Positions 37,031-45,654 of a stretch of DNA of 64,000 nt are shown piece after piece. Numbering within the stretch: position 1 is the first letter of the stretch; each line of letters starts with the position of its first letter. The position numbers and the translations under genes are program-made. Location: assembly GCF_002844275.1 (NCBI RefSeq), contig NZ_NXGX01000004.1, positions 1-64,000 of the forward strand, in the 5' to 3' direction. The stretch is from Thalassospira lohafexi. Its GTDB lineage: Bacteria; Pseudomonadota; Alphaproteobacteria; Rhodospirillales; Thalassospiraceae. Below the pieces are notes generated by a model. The model searched no databases. It saw nothing but the letters and a program-made list of their open reading frames with translations, and was not told the origin of the DNA.

Positions 37031-37600
37031 TCAGGCCGAAAACCGTCCGATATCGATCTGGCATTTTCCGTATTTGCGGCTGTCACACAGCTCAAACCCG
37101 TCCAGCGTGATTTCCGGGTCGCGTGGGTCACGTTCGGCAATGATTAATGTGTTGCCATCAATCCAGCCCGCAGCAGCAAGGGCAGTAATGCTGGTTTCAA
37201 GCAATTGCTTGCCATAGGGCGGATCAAGGAAAACCATGCTGGCGGGGGCAGATGCGCGTGGTGGCTTGGTGGCATCGGCACGCTGAACGCGTGCCTGATC
37301 GCCAAGCTTCAAATTGGTGATGTTTTCTTCGATCACCGCCAGAGCACCGCGATCAGTATCAAACAAAACCGCCTTGCTTGCCCCGCGTGAAATCGCTTCA
37401 AGGCCCAGGGCCCCCGATCCGGCATAGGCATCAAGGATCACGCCATCAAACAGCGGATGGAAATCATCCTCATACCAGCGCGATGCATGCGACAGGATGC
37501 TAAAAAGCGCTTCGCGTACACGATCAAGGGTCGGGCGTGTTTCACGTCCTGCTGGCGGGGTCAGAGCCCGGCCGCGATGACTGCCACCTACAATCCGCAT
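37031..37600 (-). CDS. rsmD: 16S rRNA (guanine(966)-N(2))-methyltransferase
   Basis: A 189-residue SAM-dependent methyltransferase that modifies G966 of 16S rRNA in the 30S subunit. It begins MRIVGGSHRGR and RPTLDRVREALFSIL, both family hallmarks. SAM motif DAYAGSGALGLEAISRGA follows near residue 57, and the N6/N2 methyltransferase catalytic motif FLDPPYGK near 123. It starts 6 bp after the rluB stop and is co-transcribed with it, so two rRNA-modification genes form one leftward operon. Confidence 0.95.
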   Translation of the reverse strand: MRIVGGSHRGRALTPPAGRETRPTLDRVREALFSILSHASRWYEDDFHPLFDGVILDAYAGSGALGLEAISRGASKAVLFDTDRGALAVIEENITNLKLGDQARVQRADATKPPRASAPASMVFLDPPYGKQLLETSITALAAAGWIDGNTLIIAERDPRDPEITLDGFELCDSRKYGKCQIDIGRFSA

Positions 37601-37606
37601 GTTCGA

Positions 37607-39439
37607 TTAGTCCTTCTTGCCGCGTGGGCGGTTGCCTGCGGGCTTGCGACCCGGGGTGCTTGTACTGTTGCCTGAACGACCGGCTGGTTTGCCACCCGGC
37701 TTGCCGCGACCGCCCGCGAACCCGGCACCATCGCGCCGGCCGCTGTCACGGGCACTATCGCGAGAACCGCCACGTCCAGTATCGCGCCCACCATCACGGG
37801 TAGTGCTGCCCCGTGGGCCAGTACCACGTGCACCGGTGCCGCGTGAACCCCCGTCACGGTTTCCAGCGTCGCGTCCGCCACTGTCGCGTCCCGCACTGTC
37901 ACGTCCGCCATCACGGGCATTGCTGCTCCGTCCGCCGGTACTGCCGCGTGGTCCTGTGCCGCGCGAACCGCTATTGCGGTTTCCACCGTCTCTACCACCA
38001 GAGTCTCTGCCACCAGAATCTCTGGCGCCATCGCGTCCAAAGCCATCTCGGCCACTATTTCGCCCACCGTCTCGACCGCCATCACGGCCACGTCCGTCTC
38101 TGGCATCGTCACGGCCACGACCATCTCTAGCATCGGAACCGGCAAATCTGCCGCGACCGGGTTTGTCAGAACCAGATGCCCCACCCGGCGCATAGCGTCC
38201 GCGTCCCTTGTCGGTCGGACGGCCCGAACTGCGATCGTTACGATCATCACGGTCATCGCGTTCTGGACGGGCGTTGCTGGCGGCCGGTTTTCCGCGGCCA
38301 CCCGGACGGGGGGCTGCGCCGATGCGCGGCTTTTCCGAGCGCGACGAAGCACTGCGCTTATCATCACGCGAGGCCCCACCACGAGGGGCATCATTGCCAC
38401 GACGGTCATTGCCACCATCACGATCCGCCTCGTTGCGATCACCTTCGGAACGGTCCAATGGGCGTCCATAGGAGCGACCCGCCCCCGGACGGCCAAGGCT
38501 TGGACGGCCTGCACGGCTATCGCGCGGGTCGTCATCGGTGCCATTGGTATTGGCGTTCGGGTTTTGGGCCGGACCGCCTTGCTGGCGTTTGCGCTGTGCG
38601 GGTTGGCCAAAAACAGTGCGCGGTGCTTTGGGGCGCGATGTGCCGCCACGTGCCACGGATTTCTTTTCAGAAACCTTGCTGTAATCACCCTTAAAGAAGG
38701 CTGCGAGTTGTTCTTTCATCACCTTGCCGGTGATTTCTTCGCAATCACCCGGGGCAAGGCTGCCCAACTGGAACGGACCATAGGACACGCGCATCAAACG
38801 GGTGACCGGCCAGCCAAGATGTTCCATCACGCGCCGGATTTCCCGGTTTTTGCCTTCGCGCAAGGTCACCGTCATCCAGGCGTTGGAATCTTTTTGAACA
38901 TCAACCTCGGCATGGATCGATCCGTAGTGCACACCATCAACGGTGACACCTTCTTCAAGCTGTTTAAGCTTTGATTCTTCAATGCGGCCATGCACACGCA
39001 CACGATATCGGCGCGCCCAACCAGTTGCAGGCAGTTCTAGATAACGGGCCAATTCGCCGTCGTTGGTCAGCAACAACAACCCTTCGGAGTTCAAATCAAG
39101 CCGTCCGACTGAAATGACACGCGGCACATAGCTTGGCAGATGTTCAAATACTGTATCGCGGCCCTGTTCATCGCGGTGGCTGGTGACCAGTCCGCGTTTT
39201 TTAAACAGACGCCAAAGACGCGGTTTTTCTTTTTCCGGCAAGGGTTTACCGTTGACGTAAATCTCGTCTTCGTTGGTCACGGTGACGGCGGGGCTATCAA
39301 GCACCTTGCCGTTCAGTTTGACCAGGCCTTCGTCGATCATGCGTTCGGCATCGCGGCGCGAACAGACGCCCGACCGTGCAATGCGCTTGGCAATGCGTTC
39401 GGGTTTGTTTTCACCTGGTGTCGGGGTCTTGTCGCTCAT
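37607..39439 (-). CDS. rluB: rRNA pseudouridine synthase RluB with a very long Arg/Gly/Asp-rich tail
   Basis: 610 residues. The S4 RNA-binding domain (residues about 10-60, RIAKRIARSGVCSRRDAERM) and the RsuA/RluB/RluE catalytic domain (about 70-250, catalytic Asp 115 in VGRLDLNSEGLLLLTNDG) would isomerise U2605 of 23S rRNA. The last roughly 350 residues are low-complexity, built of GRD, RDGG, RDSGG and GPRGS units, with alternating Arg and Asp. The start at 39439 (GAGG upstream) gives a 4-bp overlap with the upstream hydrolase gene. Extensions of this kind occur in alphaproteobacterial RluB, but this one is exceptionally long. Confidence 0.9.
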   Translation of the reverse strand: MSDKTPTPGENKPERIAKRIARSGVCSRRDAERMIDEGLVKLNGKVLDSPAVTVTNEDEIYVNGKPLPEKEKPRLWRLFKKRGLVTSHRDEQGRDTVFEHLPSYVPRVISVGRLDLNSEGLLLLTNDGELARYLELPATGWARRYRVRVHGRIEESKLKQLEEGVTVDGVHYGSIHAEVDVQKDSNAWMTVTLREGKNREIRRVMEHLGWPVTRLMRVSYGPFQLGSLAPGDCEEITGKVMKEQLAAFFKGDYSKVSEKKSVARGGTSRPKAPRTVFGQPAQRKRQQGGPAQNPNANTNGTDDDPRDSRAGRPSLGRPGAGRSYGRPLDRSEGDRNEADRDGGNDRRGNDAPRGGASRDDKRSASSRSEKPRIGAAPRPGGRGKPAASNARPERDDRDDRNDRSSGRPTDKGRGRYAPGGASGSDKPGRGRFAGSDARDGRGRDDARDGRGRDGGRDGGRNSGRDGFGRDGARDSGGRDSGGRDGGNRNSGSRGTGPRGSTGGRSSNARDGGRDSAGRDSGGRDAGNRDGGSRGTGARGTGPRGSTTRDGGRDTGRGGSRDSARDSGRRDGAGFAGGRGKPGGKPAGRSGNSTSTPGRKPAGNRPRGKKD

Positions 39440-40158
39440 GTGCGGGCCTCGGAAATCAGGGCGTCGAAAATCTTCGCATCGCCCGAACTGATATGAAATT
39501 CGGGATGCCACTGGACCCCGAGACAATAACGGTATTTCGGATGTTCAATGCCTTCGATCACGCCGTCAGGCGCGACCGAGTTAATGATCACATCCGGGCC
39601 AACCCCATCAACCGCCTGATGGTGGGCGGAATTGACCGAAAGCGTTTTGACGTCGCCAACAATTTTCGCAAGCAGTGTGCCCGGTTCAACCGTGACATCG
39701 TGACCGGCTTCATCACGCGGATTGGACTGTTCATGCGCCAGCGCGTTTTTGACGCTATCAGGAATGTGCTGGATCAGCGACCCGCCAAGGATCACGTTAA
39801 GCAATTGCTGCCCGCCACAAATCCCTAGAACCGGCATATCACGTTTAAGCGCACCTTCGGCCATCGCCCATTCAAACTTGGTGCGGCGATCTTTGGTGAC
39901 AACCGTATCATGGACTTCTTCTGCGCCAAACAGGGTTGGCGAAACATCAAACGCCCCGCCGGTCACCACCAGCCCGTCAATCAGATCAAGCAGATCAGGC
40001 ACAAGGTCAACCTCATGGGGCAGGGGCATTGGAATGCCACCGGCTTGCGCCACAGCACCGGCATAGTTTTCACGCAGCGCATACCACGGGAATTTCGAAT
40101 AACCACCCGGTTCTTCGGAATCGAGTGTAATACCAATGATCGGCTTGCGCGTGGTCAT
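39436..40158 (-). CDS. Gamma-glutamyl-gamma-aminobutyrate hydrolase family protein (peptidase C26)
   Basis: 240 residues with a class I glutamine-amidotransferase fold. The nucleophile lies in VLGICGGQQLLN, the catalytic His-Glu in VQWHPEFH, and the oxyanion region in VVTGGAFDVSP. PuuD-type enzymes cleave gamma-glutamyl-GABA in putrescine degradation, but no other puu gene is near, so the substrate is uncertain. ATG 40158 is chosen. A longer frame would add residues encoded by the inverted-repeat element upstream. It overlaps rluB by 4 bp. Confidence 0.85.
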   Translation of the reverse strand: MTTRKPIIGITLDSEEPGGYSKFPWYALRENYAGAVAQAGGIPMPLPHEVDLVPDLLDLIDGLVVTGGAFDVSPTLFGAEEVHDTVVTKDRRTKFEWAMAEGALKRDMPVLGICGGQQLLNVILGGSLIQHIPDSVKNALAHEQSNPRDEAGHDVTVEPGTLLAKIVGDVKTLSVNSAHHQAVDGVGPDVIINSVAPDGVIEGIEHPKYRYCLGVQWHPEFHISSGDAKIFDALISEART

Positions 40159-40187
40159 GTCGGGTGCAACTTTGCTTGTGGTAATGC

Positions 40188-40454
40188 TAGGGTCAGGGCC
40201 TATTAATTTGGTTGAACTGGTCAATCAGATTTGTGCGGATAGGCGAAGCAAGAATGCAGGAAGATATATATCTTTCAAGTTTTTGCGACAAAGTAGCCCG
40301 TGCAAATCTGACTGATCCGAAGGACAGTCGTTATATTTGTCAACTCCTGCGTCAAATCCCTTGTTCGGGATGCCGACCCGTTCTGCGGGCTTTTCCTTGG
40401 ATTTGGCAAATATAACGACTGCCATTTCAATCAAATTAATAGGTCCTGACCCTA
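40188..40454. mobile_element. MITE-like element with nested inverted repeats
   Basis: 33-bp terminal inverted repeats (40188-40220 and 40422-40454, 30/33 identical) begin TAGGGTCAGG and enclose 201 bp with no coding potential. Inside are two more inverted pairs: 40219-40238 with 40298-40317 (16/20) and 40323-40343 with 40403-40423 (19/21). The predicted shape is therefore a stem carrying two hairpin arms. The outermost TA at both ends is what a TA target duplication of an IS630/Tc1-mariner-type element would leave. It sits between the hydrolase gene and tadA, 29 bp upstream of the former. The remaining 40455-40721 holds nothing recognisable. Confidence 0.7.
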
Positions 40455-40721
40455 CGGCGAATAATTCTTGGCGGAAACTACCCTTGCAACCGCGTAAGGG
40501 CAACGGCAATTCACGCCGATGGTCTATGCGTTGTGTGCAAAGGCCAAACTGGCATCATCTAACGGACGATCCAATGATGATCTCTTGACCGATCCGATGC
40601 GAGATTGCACTGTCATATGGGTTCAGATCCTAAACGGGCCCTAACATCAAGTAAAAACAAACGCCGCTTTGGCAAGTTGTGCCGCTTGCTCCGTGCAGTG
40701 CGTGATCGGGATGGAAAAATC

Positions 40722-41174
40722 ATGAGCGCAGACAGCTTTATGGACATGGCCCTTGAAGAAGCCCGTGCCGCCGCCCGTCGCGGTGAGGTGCCGGTGGGGG
40801 CGGTTCTGGTCGACGCCGATACGGGCGAAGTCCTTGCACGTGCAGGCAATCTGACCGAGGAACTTAACGATCCGACTGCGCATGCCGAAATCCTTGTCAT
40901 CCGTGCAGCTGCCGGGGCCAAGGGCGAGCCAAGGCTTCCCAATTGCGATTTGTATGTCACGCTTGAACCTTGCCCGATGTGTGCCACGGCCATTTCCTTT
41001 GCCCGTCTGCGCCGGGTTTATTTCGGCGCCTATGACCCAAAGGGCGGTGGCGTTGATCACGGGCCACGTGTGTTTGAAAGCTCATCATGCCATCACCGTC
41101 CGGAAGTGTATGGCGGCATTGGCGAGATTGAAGCCGGTAAGTTGCTGAAGGATTTCTTTGGCAGCCTGCGCTGA
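40722..41174 (+). CDS. tadA: tRNA-specific adenosine deaminase
   Basis: A 150-residue zinc deaminase that converts A34 to inosine in tRNA-Arg(ACG). Motifs are PTAHAEILVIRAA (zinc His and proton-shuttle Glu) and LEPCPMCATAI (two zinc Cys), followed by the TadA-type FGAYDPKGGGVDHG loop. ATG 40722 is chosen; ATG 40740 is an alternative. The frame is open for 117 bp further upstream, but that stretch does not resemble the family. Confidence 0.93.
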   Translation: MSADSFMDMALEEARAAARRGEVPVGAVLVDADTGEVLARAGNLTEELNDPTAHAEILVIRAAAGAKGEPRLPNCDLYVTLEPCPMCATAISFARLRRVYFGAYDPKGGGVDHGPRVFESSSCHHRPEVYGGIGEIEAGKLLKDFFGSLR

Positions 41175-41190
41175 TACCTGGCATCGGGGC

Positions 41191-41664
41191 TTAGGGGATT
41201 TTGCTGGCATCAAACCGGTAATCATCCGGATTTAAGCCAAGTTCTTTCATCCGCGTTTCATAATCACGGGCAAGATCGGCCATCGTAATTGCCGAAAGCA
41301 CGCTTAGAAATGTTTCTGAGGCCACGCGCAAAGCTTCGGCGGTGGCCGCATTGGCGGCCTGTTCCATCAAACAGTGTGATTCTTCGTTGCCACAGCCCAG
41401 CGCAAAAAGTTTGGGCGCGCCAAGCGCGTCATAAATCCCGGCCAGTGTGATCTCTGACAGCGGTTTGGCCAAAACCCAGCCCCCGCCATGCCCCTTGGTC
41501 GAGGTGACAAACCCCTGATCGCGCAATCCCGCCATGGTACGCCGGACAACAGCCGCATTGGTGTTGAGCATCCCGGCAAGCAGATCGGATGTTGCCGGAT
41601 CCGTCATCTGGTCAAGGTGCAAAAGGGCATGCAGCACACGGGGCATGCGGTTGTCCTGACGCAT
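41191..41664 (-). CDS. Rrf2-family transcriptional regulator
   Basis: 157 residues. The N-terminal winged helix (residues 10-75: VLHALLHLDQ, then AAVVRRTMAGLRDQGFVTSTKGHGGGWVLAKP) is of the Rrf2/YwnA type. Cysteines in FALGCGNEESHCLME (spacing differs from IscR) could serve as a redox switch or sit where related proteins bind a cluster. It is transcribed away from the methyltransferase gene, and the shared 154-bp region contains a palindrome it may bind. AGGAG precedes the ATG by about 8 bp. Confidence 0.83.
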   Translation of the reverse strand: MRQDNRMPRVLHALLHLDQMTDPATSDLLAGMLNTNAAVVRRTMAGLRDQGFVTSTKGHGGGWVLAKPLSEITLAGIYDALGAPKLFALGCGNEESHCLMEQAANAATAEALRVASETFLSVLSAITMADLARDYETRMKELGLNPDDYRFDASKIP

Positions 41665-41734
41665 CAAAGGGCTCCTGTTGGTCGGTTGGTTCTGTCTGAT
41701 CTTTAACACATGAAACAACCAAAGATACATGAAA

Positions 41735-41772
41735 TTGACAGGCACAGCGAATCATGTAACTTTAAATGATTC
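41735..41772. promoter_or_regulatory. Possible Rrf2 operator and divergent promoter
   Basis: A GAATCAT/ATGATTC inverted repeat (41749-41755, 41766-41772) with a 10-bp spacer overlaps a promoter for the methyltransferase gene (perfect TTGACA at 41735-41740, poor -10). The arrangement fits autoregulation by the divergent Rrf2 protein. Confidence 0.45.
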
Positions 41773-41818
41773 ATGATCCGCTTTTGAGAACGTACCTGTC
41801 ATTGAACTGAGGCACGAC

Positions 41819-42451
41819 ATGAAGATTGATCCGAACATGGACCCGACAGAGTTTTGGCAACAGCATTATGAAAAGGCCACACCCAAAACCAGCGGTCGGC
41901 CAACGGCGGTGCTGGAGAAATTCGTAACTGACCGGACGCCCGGCGCGGCACTGGAACTTGGATGTGGCAAGGGGGATGATGCGGTCTGGCTGGCGAAAAA
42001 TGGCTGGGCTGTAACCGCGATTGATATTTCCGCAACCGCGATGGGCTATGCGCGCGCCAATGCGGTGCGCAACGGCGTTTTGGAAAAGATCACATTTGAC
42101 CAACGAGATCTTATGACCGATTTTCCAACGGGTAGTTTTACGTTGGTGACCGCACAGTTTCTTGAATCCCCGGTGGTGTTTGCGCGTAATTCGATTATCA
42201 ACTGTGCATCGCGTCTGGTTGCACCGGGGGGATTGTTGTTGGCGACATCGCATGGGTCGGTGCCGTCATGGTCATGGGAAAAGCCCGATAAATGCTACCC
42301 AAAGCCAAAAGAGGCGCTCGAAAACCTGAGCCTTGACCTGACTGAATGGACGCAGATCTGCGTCGATAACCTTGACCGTTTGGCAAAGGGCCCGAACGGC
42401 GAAGAAGGCATGGTGCTCGACACGGTCATCGCCCTTGAGCGCAAAGGTTAA
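41819..42451 (+). CDS. Class I SAM-dependent methyltransferase
   Basis: 210 residues. The SAM-binding motif ALELGCGKGDDAVWLAKNGW lies near residues 40-60, with an acidic loop DIS after the second strand. It resembles small-molecule methyltransferases related to the TehB/thiopurine type, which detoxify oxyanions or thiols, but the substrate is unknown. GAGG lies 6-7 bp before the ATG. It is divergent from an Rrf2 regulator that probably controls it, and followed by a strong stem-loop. Confidence 0.78.
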   Translation: MKIDPNMDPTEFWQQHYEKATPKTSGRPTAVLEKFVTDRTPGAALELGCGKGDDAVWLAKNGWAVTAIDISATAMGYARANAVRNGVLEKITFDQRDLMTDFPTGSFTLVTAQFLESPVVFARNSIINCASRLVAPGGLLLATSHGSVPSWSWEKPDKCYPKPKEALENLSLDLTEWTQICVDNLDRLAKGPNGEEGMVLDTVIALERKG

Positions 42452-42471
42452 CCGGCAAACTTAAATGCAAA

Positions 42472-42500
42472 CGGACCGACATCGTCATGATGTCGGTCCG
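42472..42500. terminator. Bidirectional stem-loop terminator
   Basis: A perfect 12-bp stem (CGGACCGACATC/GATGTCGGTCCG) with loop GTCAT between the converging methyltransferase and opgD genes. The T-tract is short on either side. Confidence 0.65.
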
Positions 42501-42529
42501 CCGTATTTCGGTCTGTTGCGAAACCTGTT

Positions 42530-44131
42530 TTAGCCTTGCTGCTGGTTGGTGAGTCCCGGCAGATGCTGGAACATCCAGGTTTCGCTGAGCGGTGCATCAT
42601 CAAGTTTCAGATACATGCGCAAATCAACCGGATCGGTGCCGGTGGCCTTAAGGTCGAACGCGGCCCGCCAGATCCTTGTATCCATGATCGGTTCGATCTT
42701 GGTGCGGACAATCTCGCCGCGTGATGTCGAAACGATGACTTCCGGGAACTCGCCATATTCAAGGGTGCCCAGAATATCGCCTTCGAACTCGACGGAAAAC
42801 TTGATCTCGTCTTTGGGGCGGTTCGTACCGGGTTCCCCACCGCGACCCATGCGGGTTGCGGTGACCTTGGCCAGTTTTTCAACCGGGAACGGATTTTCAG
42901 CCTGCCAGTACAAACGATATTTGAACTGATAACTGTTGCCCGCCTTGGCAGGCTCATCAGGCACCCAGAATGACGCGATATTGTCGTGAATTTCGTCATC
43001 TGTCGGAATTTCAATCAGCTGAACAGCCCCCTTGTTCCAGTCTTCAAGCGGTTCAACCCACAGGCTGGGACGGCGGTGATAGCGCACCCCATCAAGATAA
43101 TGGCTGACCTCACGGTCGCGCTGCATCAAACCAAAACCACGTGGCGTGTGATCGCCAAAGGCAGAAGCGCGGATGACTTCGGGGTTATTGAGCTGTCGCC
43201 AGATACGTTCGCCACTGCCGGTCCAAAGCTCCAAACCGTCAGAATCATGGACTTCCGGACGCCAGTCAAACCGGAATGATTTGTTTTGTTCGGAATACCA
43301 GAACATGCTGGTCAGCGGCGCAATACCAAGACGTTCAATATCTTTGCGGATAAACAGGTGCTTTTCGATGTCCATCGTGACCCCTTTGCCACGATAGAGC
43401 AGGAATTTATACGCACCCGTAATGCTGGGCCCATCGAGCAGGGCATAGATGGTTACCGGGTCTTCAGCCGATTTGGCAGGTTCGATGTAAAATTCGCGAA
43501 AATCGGGGAATTCTTCGGGGACGGATGTGGCGGTATTGACCGTGATGCCACGTGCGGACAGGCCATACTGGCCTTCATCGCCAATCGCACGGAAATAGGA
43601 TGCACCAAGGAAGGCCGCCCAATCCTGAGTTTTCCAGTCATCGCGTTCAAGGTTTTCATGCAGGCGGAATCCGGCAAAGCCGCTGTTGTCGGACAGTTTG
43701 CGCGCGATGCTGTCTTCGGGCATGTCAAAGTAATCCGGACGATAGACAACTTCACGCGCCGCCCCGTCTTCAAGCAGATACATGTGCACCGGCTTGGCGA
43801 AATACATACCCAAGTGGAAGAACGTCATCGGATAAGTGCCCGACCCATCGGCAAACGGCGAATGGTCGCGTTTGTAATGCAGCTTTCCGTGGGTGTCGTA
43901 ATCGATCTTGCCGACAATCTCGGGGTCGGGTGCGATGGGGGCAACATAGTCCTTCGTTGCCATCGTACGCGCCCGGTTGATCAGTGCGTCAAAATCAAAG
44001 TTCTGCGCATCGCCCAGTTCAAGCGTGTCGTTCGCGGCCATTGCCGCACCAAACATCGACATGCCCGGCAGGATGACACCTGCGGCGGCCACGGATTTTA
44101 AAAAACGTCTGCGTTCCAAAGAAGTTGTCAT
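42530..44131 (-). CDS. opgD: Glucan biosynthesis protein D (Tat-exported)
   Basis: A 533-residue periplasmic protein of the MdoG/OpgG-OpgD family that shapes osmoregulated periplasmic glucans. A twin-arginine signal (ERRRFLKSVAAAG, cleavage about residue 33) distinguishes OpgD from Sec-exported OpgG. Core segments include FDFDALINRARTMA, YDTHGKLHYKRDHSPF, FREFYIEPA and SFRFDWRPEVHDSDGLELWT. No opgH glucosyltransferase gene is adjacent. The small Atu4866-like gene is upstream in the same direction, but a 220-bp gap suggests a separate promoter. Confidence 0.92.
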   Translation of the reverse strand: MTTSLERRRFLKSVAAAGVILPGMSMFGAAMAANDTLELGDAQNFDFDALINRARTMATKDYVAPIAPDPEIVGKIDYDTHGKLHYKRDHSPFADGSGTYPMTFFHLGMYFAKPVHMYLLEDGAAREVVYRPDYFDMPEDSIARKLSDNSGFAGFRLHENLERDDWKTQDWAAFLGASYFRAIGDEGQYGLSARGITVNTATSVPEEFPDFREFYIEPAKSAEDPVTIYALLDGPSITGAYKFLLYRGKGVTMDIEKHLFIRKDIERLGIAPLTSMFWYSEQNKSFRFDWRPEVHDSDGLELWTGSGERIWRQLNNPEVIRASAFGDHTPRGFGLMQRDREVSHYLDGVRYHRRPSLWVEPLEDWNKGAVQLIEIPTDDEIHDNIASFWVPDEPAKAGNSYQFKYRLYWQAENPFPVEKLAKVTATRMGRGGEPGTNRPKDEIKFSVEFEGDILGTLEYGEFPEVIVSTSRGEIVRTKIEPIMDTRIWRAAFDLKATGTDPVDLRMYLKLDDAPLSETWMFQHLPGLTNQQQG

Positions 44132-44355
44132 TCACCAAGTCCCGTTTGTCGAATATGCCGGAATAATACCTGACAGTGTGGAGGTAATCGGGACAAATGA
44201 TGGCAAATTCAAGGTCGTAATTACTGGATCCTATGCATGGTACCCCGCAGGAATAGCATTTCATAAGAAAGAACGATACCGCCGGGCGATATCGTTCTGC
44301 GATACTCGAAATAATCGTGTGGGCGGTTGTCAGGCGGATGGGGAGCTTGCTGAGA

Positions 44356-44706
44356 TCAGTTGGTTTGATCTTGGCGAAACATCACCATGCCGCCGTGATA
44401 CAGCACATCATTTTCAAAATATCCATCGGCGGTAAAACCAGTGTCATCCTGATAGGTGACATAATTTCCCGAAATTTGATAATCGCCCTGATAGGCCGAT
44501 TGTCGTGTTCCGCGCGCCTCGTCATAGCGACCGTCAGAGCGCAACTCCTGACGGACATATCCATCCTCGGTGACCCACATGCCGACATAAGGATGCGGTG
44601 ACGTTTGTAATGTTGGGTTCATCTCTGCCTCCTGCTGGGCGGATGCTGATGGTGCGAACACCATCAGCATCGTTGTTAGGGTGAATGAAAGGATGCTGTG
44701 TTTCAT
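44356..44706 (-). CDS. Atu4866-domain small secreted protein
   Basis: 116 residues. A signal peptide (1-23, ending ASA) is followed by one compact domain matching the Atu4866 pattern (HPYVGMWVTEDGYVRQEL, GRYDEARGTRQSAYQG, DDTGFTADGYF, LYHGGMVMFR). This is a lipocalin-like small beta fold often found next to short-chain dehydrogenases and AraC regulators in proteobacteria. The biochemical role is not known. It lies 32 bp downstream of the SDR gene in the same direction, so the two are probably co-transcribed. Confidence 0.8.
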   Translation of the reverse strand: MKHSILSFTLTTMLMVFAPSASAQQEAEMNPTLQTSPHPYVGMWVTEDGYVRQELRSDGRYDEARGTRQSAYQGDYQISGNYVTYQDDTGFTADGYFENDVLYHGGMVMFRQDQTN

Positions 44707-44738
44707 AACTGCGTCCTTGTTTCAGGTGTTCTCAGTCC

Positions 44739-45485
44739 TTAGAAGGCCGATGCCGTCGGGCGTACAATCACTTCGTTGACGTCAACATCAGAAGGTTGAT
44801 CAAGTGCATACAAAACGGCCCGTGCAATGGCATCCGGGGTTAGGGCAATCTGGCGGAACTGGGTCAAAAGCTTCTTGCCGCTTTCATCGGTGATGTCATG
44901 ACCAAGTTCGGTTTCGACAACGCCGGGCGAAATGACTGTTACCCGGACATTGCTGCTTTCCTGACGCAGGCCTTCGGAAATGGCCCAAACGGCATATTTG
45001 GTGGCGCAGTAAACAGCAGCGCTTGGTGCGACCATATGCGCAGCAATCGATGCGGTATTAAGTACATGCCCGCTGCCCTGTTCCTTAAAGATCGGCAGAA
45101 CTGCCGCAATCCCGTTCAGAACGCCGCGAATGTTGACATTGATCATATTGTCCCATTCATCGGTTTTCAGTTCCGACATCGGGGCAAGTGGCATGACACC
45201 GGCATTGTTAAAGATCGCATCAACGCGGCCAAACATGTTCTTTGCATGATAGACAAGTGCTTCGACACTTTCGGCGTTGGTGACATCGACCGCGCGTGCC
45301 ATTGCTTTGCCACCCGATGCTTCGATTTCGGTGGCAAGTTGGTCAAGCCGTTCGGTGCGGCGTGCACCCAGAACGACGTTTGCACCATGGCTGGCCAGAA
45401 GTTTGGCGGTGGCTTCGCCGATGCCGCTGCTGGCACCGGTGATGATAACGGTTTTGTTTTCGACGTGATTGATTGGGTTCGGCAT
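44739..45485 (-). CDS. Short-chain dehydrogenase/reductase
   Basis: A 248-residue NAD(P)-dependent oxidoreductase of the classical SDR type. Cofactor motif TGASSGIGEATA lies at about residues 16-27, NNAG at about 91-94, catalytic Ser in the NTASIAAHMVAPSA segment and YCATK with the Tyr/Lys pair near 158-162. ARR after the second strand suggests NADPH preference. GGAGG precedes the ATG by about 6-7 bp. Divergent from an AraC regulator, which probably controls it together with the downstream Atu4866 gene. The substrate is unknown. Confidence 0.9.
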   Translation of the reverse strand: MPNPINHVENKTVIITGASSGIGEATAKLLASHGANVVLGARRTERLDQLATEIEASGGKAMARAVDVTNAESVEALVYHAKNMFGRVDAIFNNAGVMPLAPMSELKTDEWDNMINVNIRGVLNGIAAVLPIFKEQGSGHVLNTASIAAHMVAPSAAVYCATKYAVWAISEGLRQESSNVRVTVISPGVVETELGHDITDESGKKLLTQFRQIALTPDAIARAVLYALDQPSDVDVNEVIVRPTASAF

Positions 45486-45654
45486 GACATCCTCCGTGTG
45501 TTTGTGTCATGGCCTTACTGTGTCGTTTTCGATGCGTTCGATGAATACACAGAACTCGACATCGATTGCCTAATCCTCCAAATTCGGTTTGAGGTGCTTT
45601 GCGGGACAGTTTCGCGGTGTATACTGGGGTCACTGAAAACAAAGGGTTTGGGCG

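Noticed and set aside
37588..38688. Long overlapping frames on both strands in the 3' part of rluB
   Set aside because: GC-rich degenerate repeats encoding the Arg/Gly/Asp tail keep other frames open. Their predicted proteins are low-complexity (Met/Val/Ala or Pro/Arg runs), while the S4 and catalytic domains fix the true frame.
42530..44131. OpgG instead of OpgD
   Set aside because: The N-terminus has a twin-arginine motif (ERRRFLK), which fits Tat-exported OpgD; OpgG is Sec-exported.
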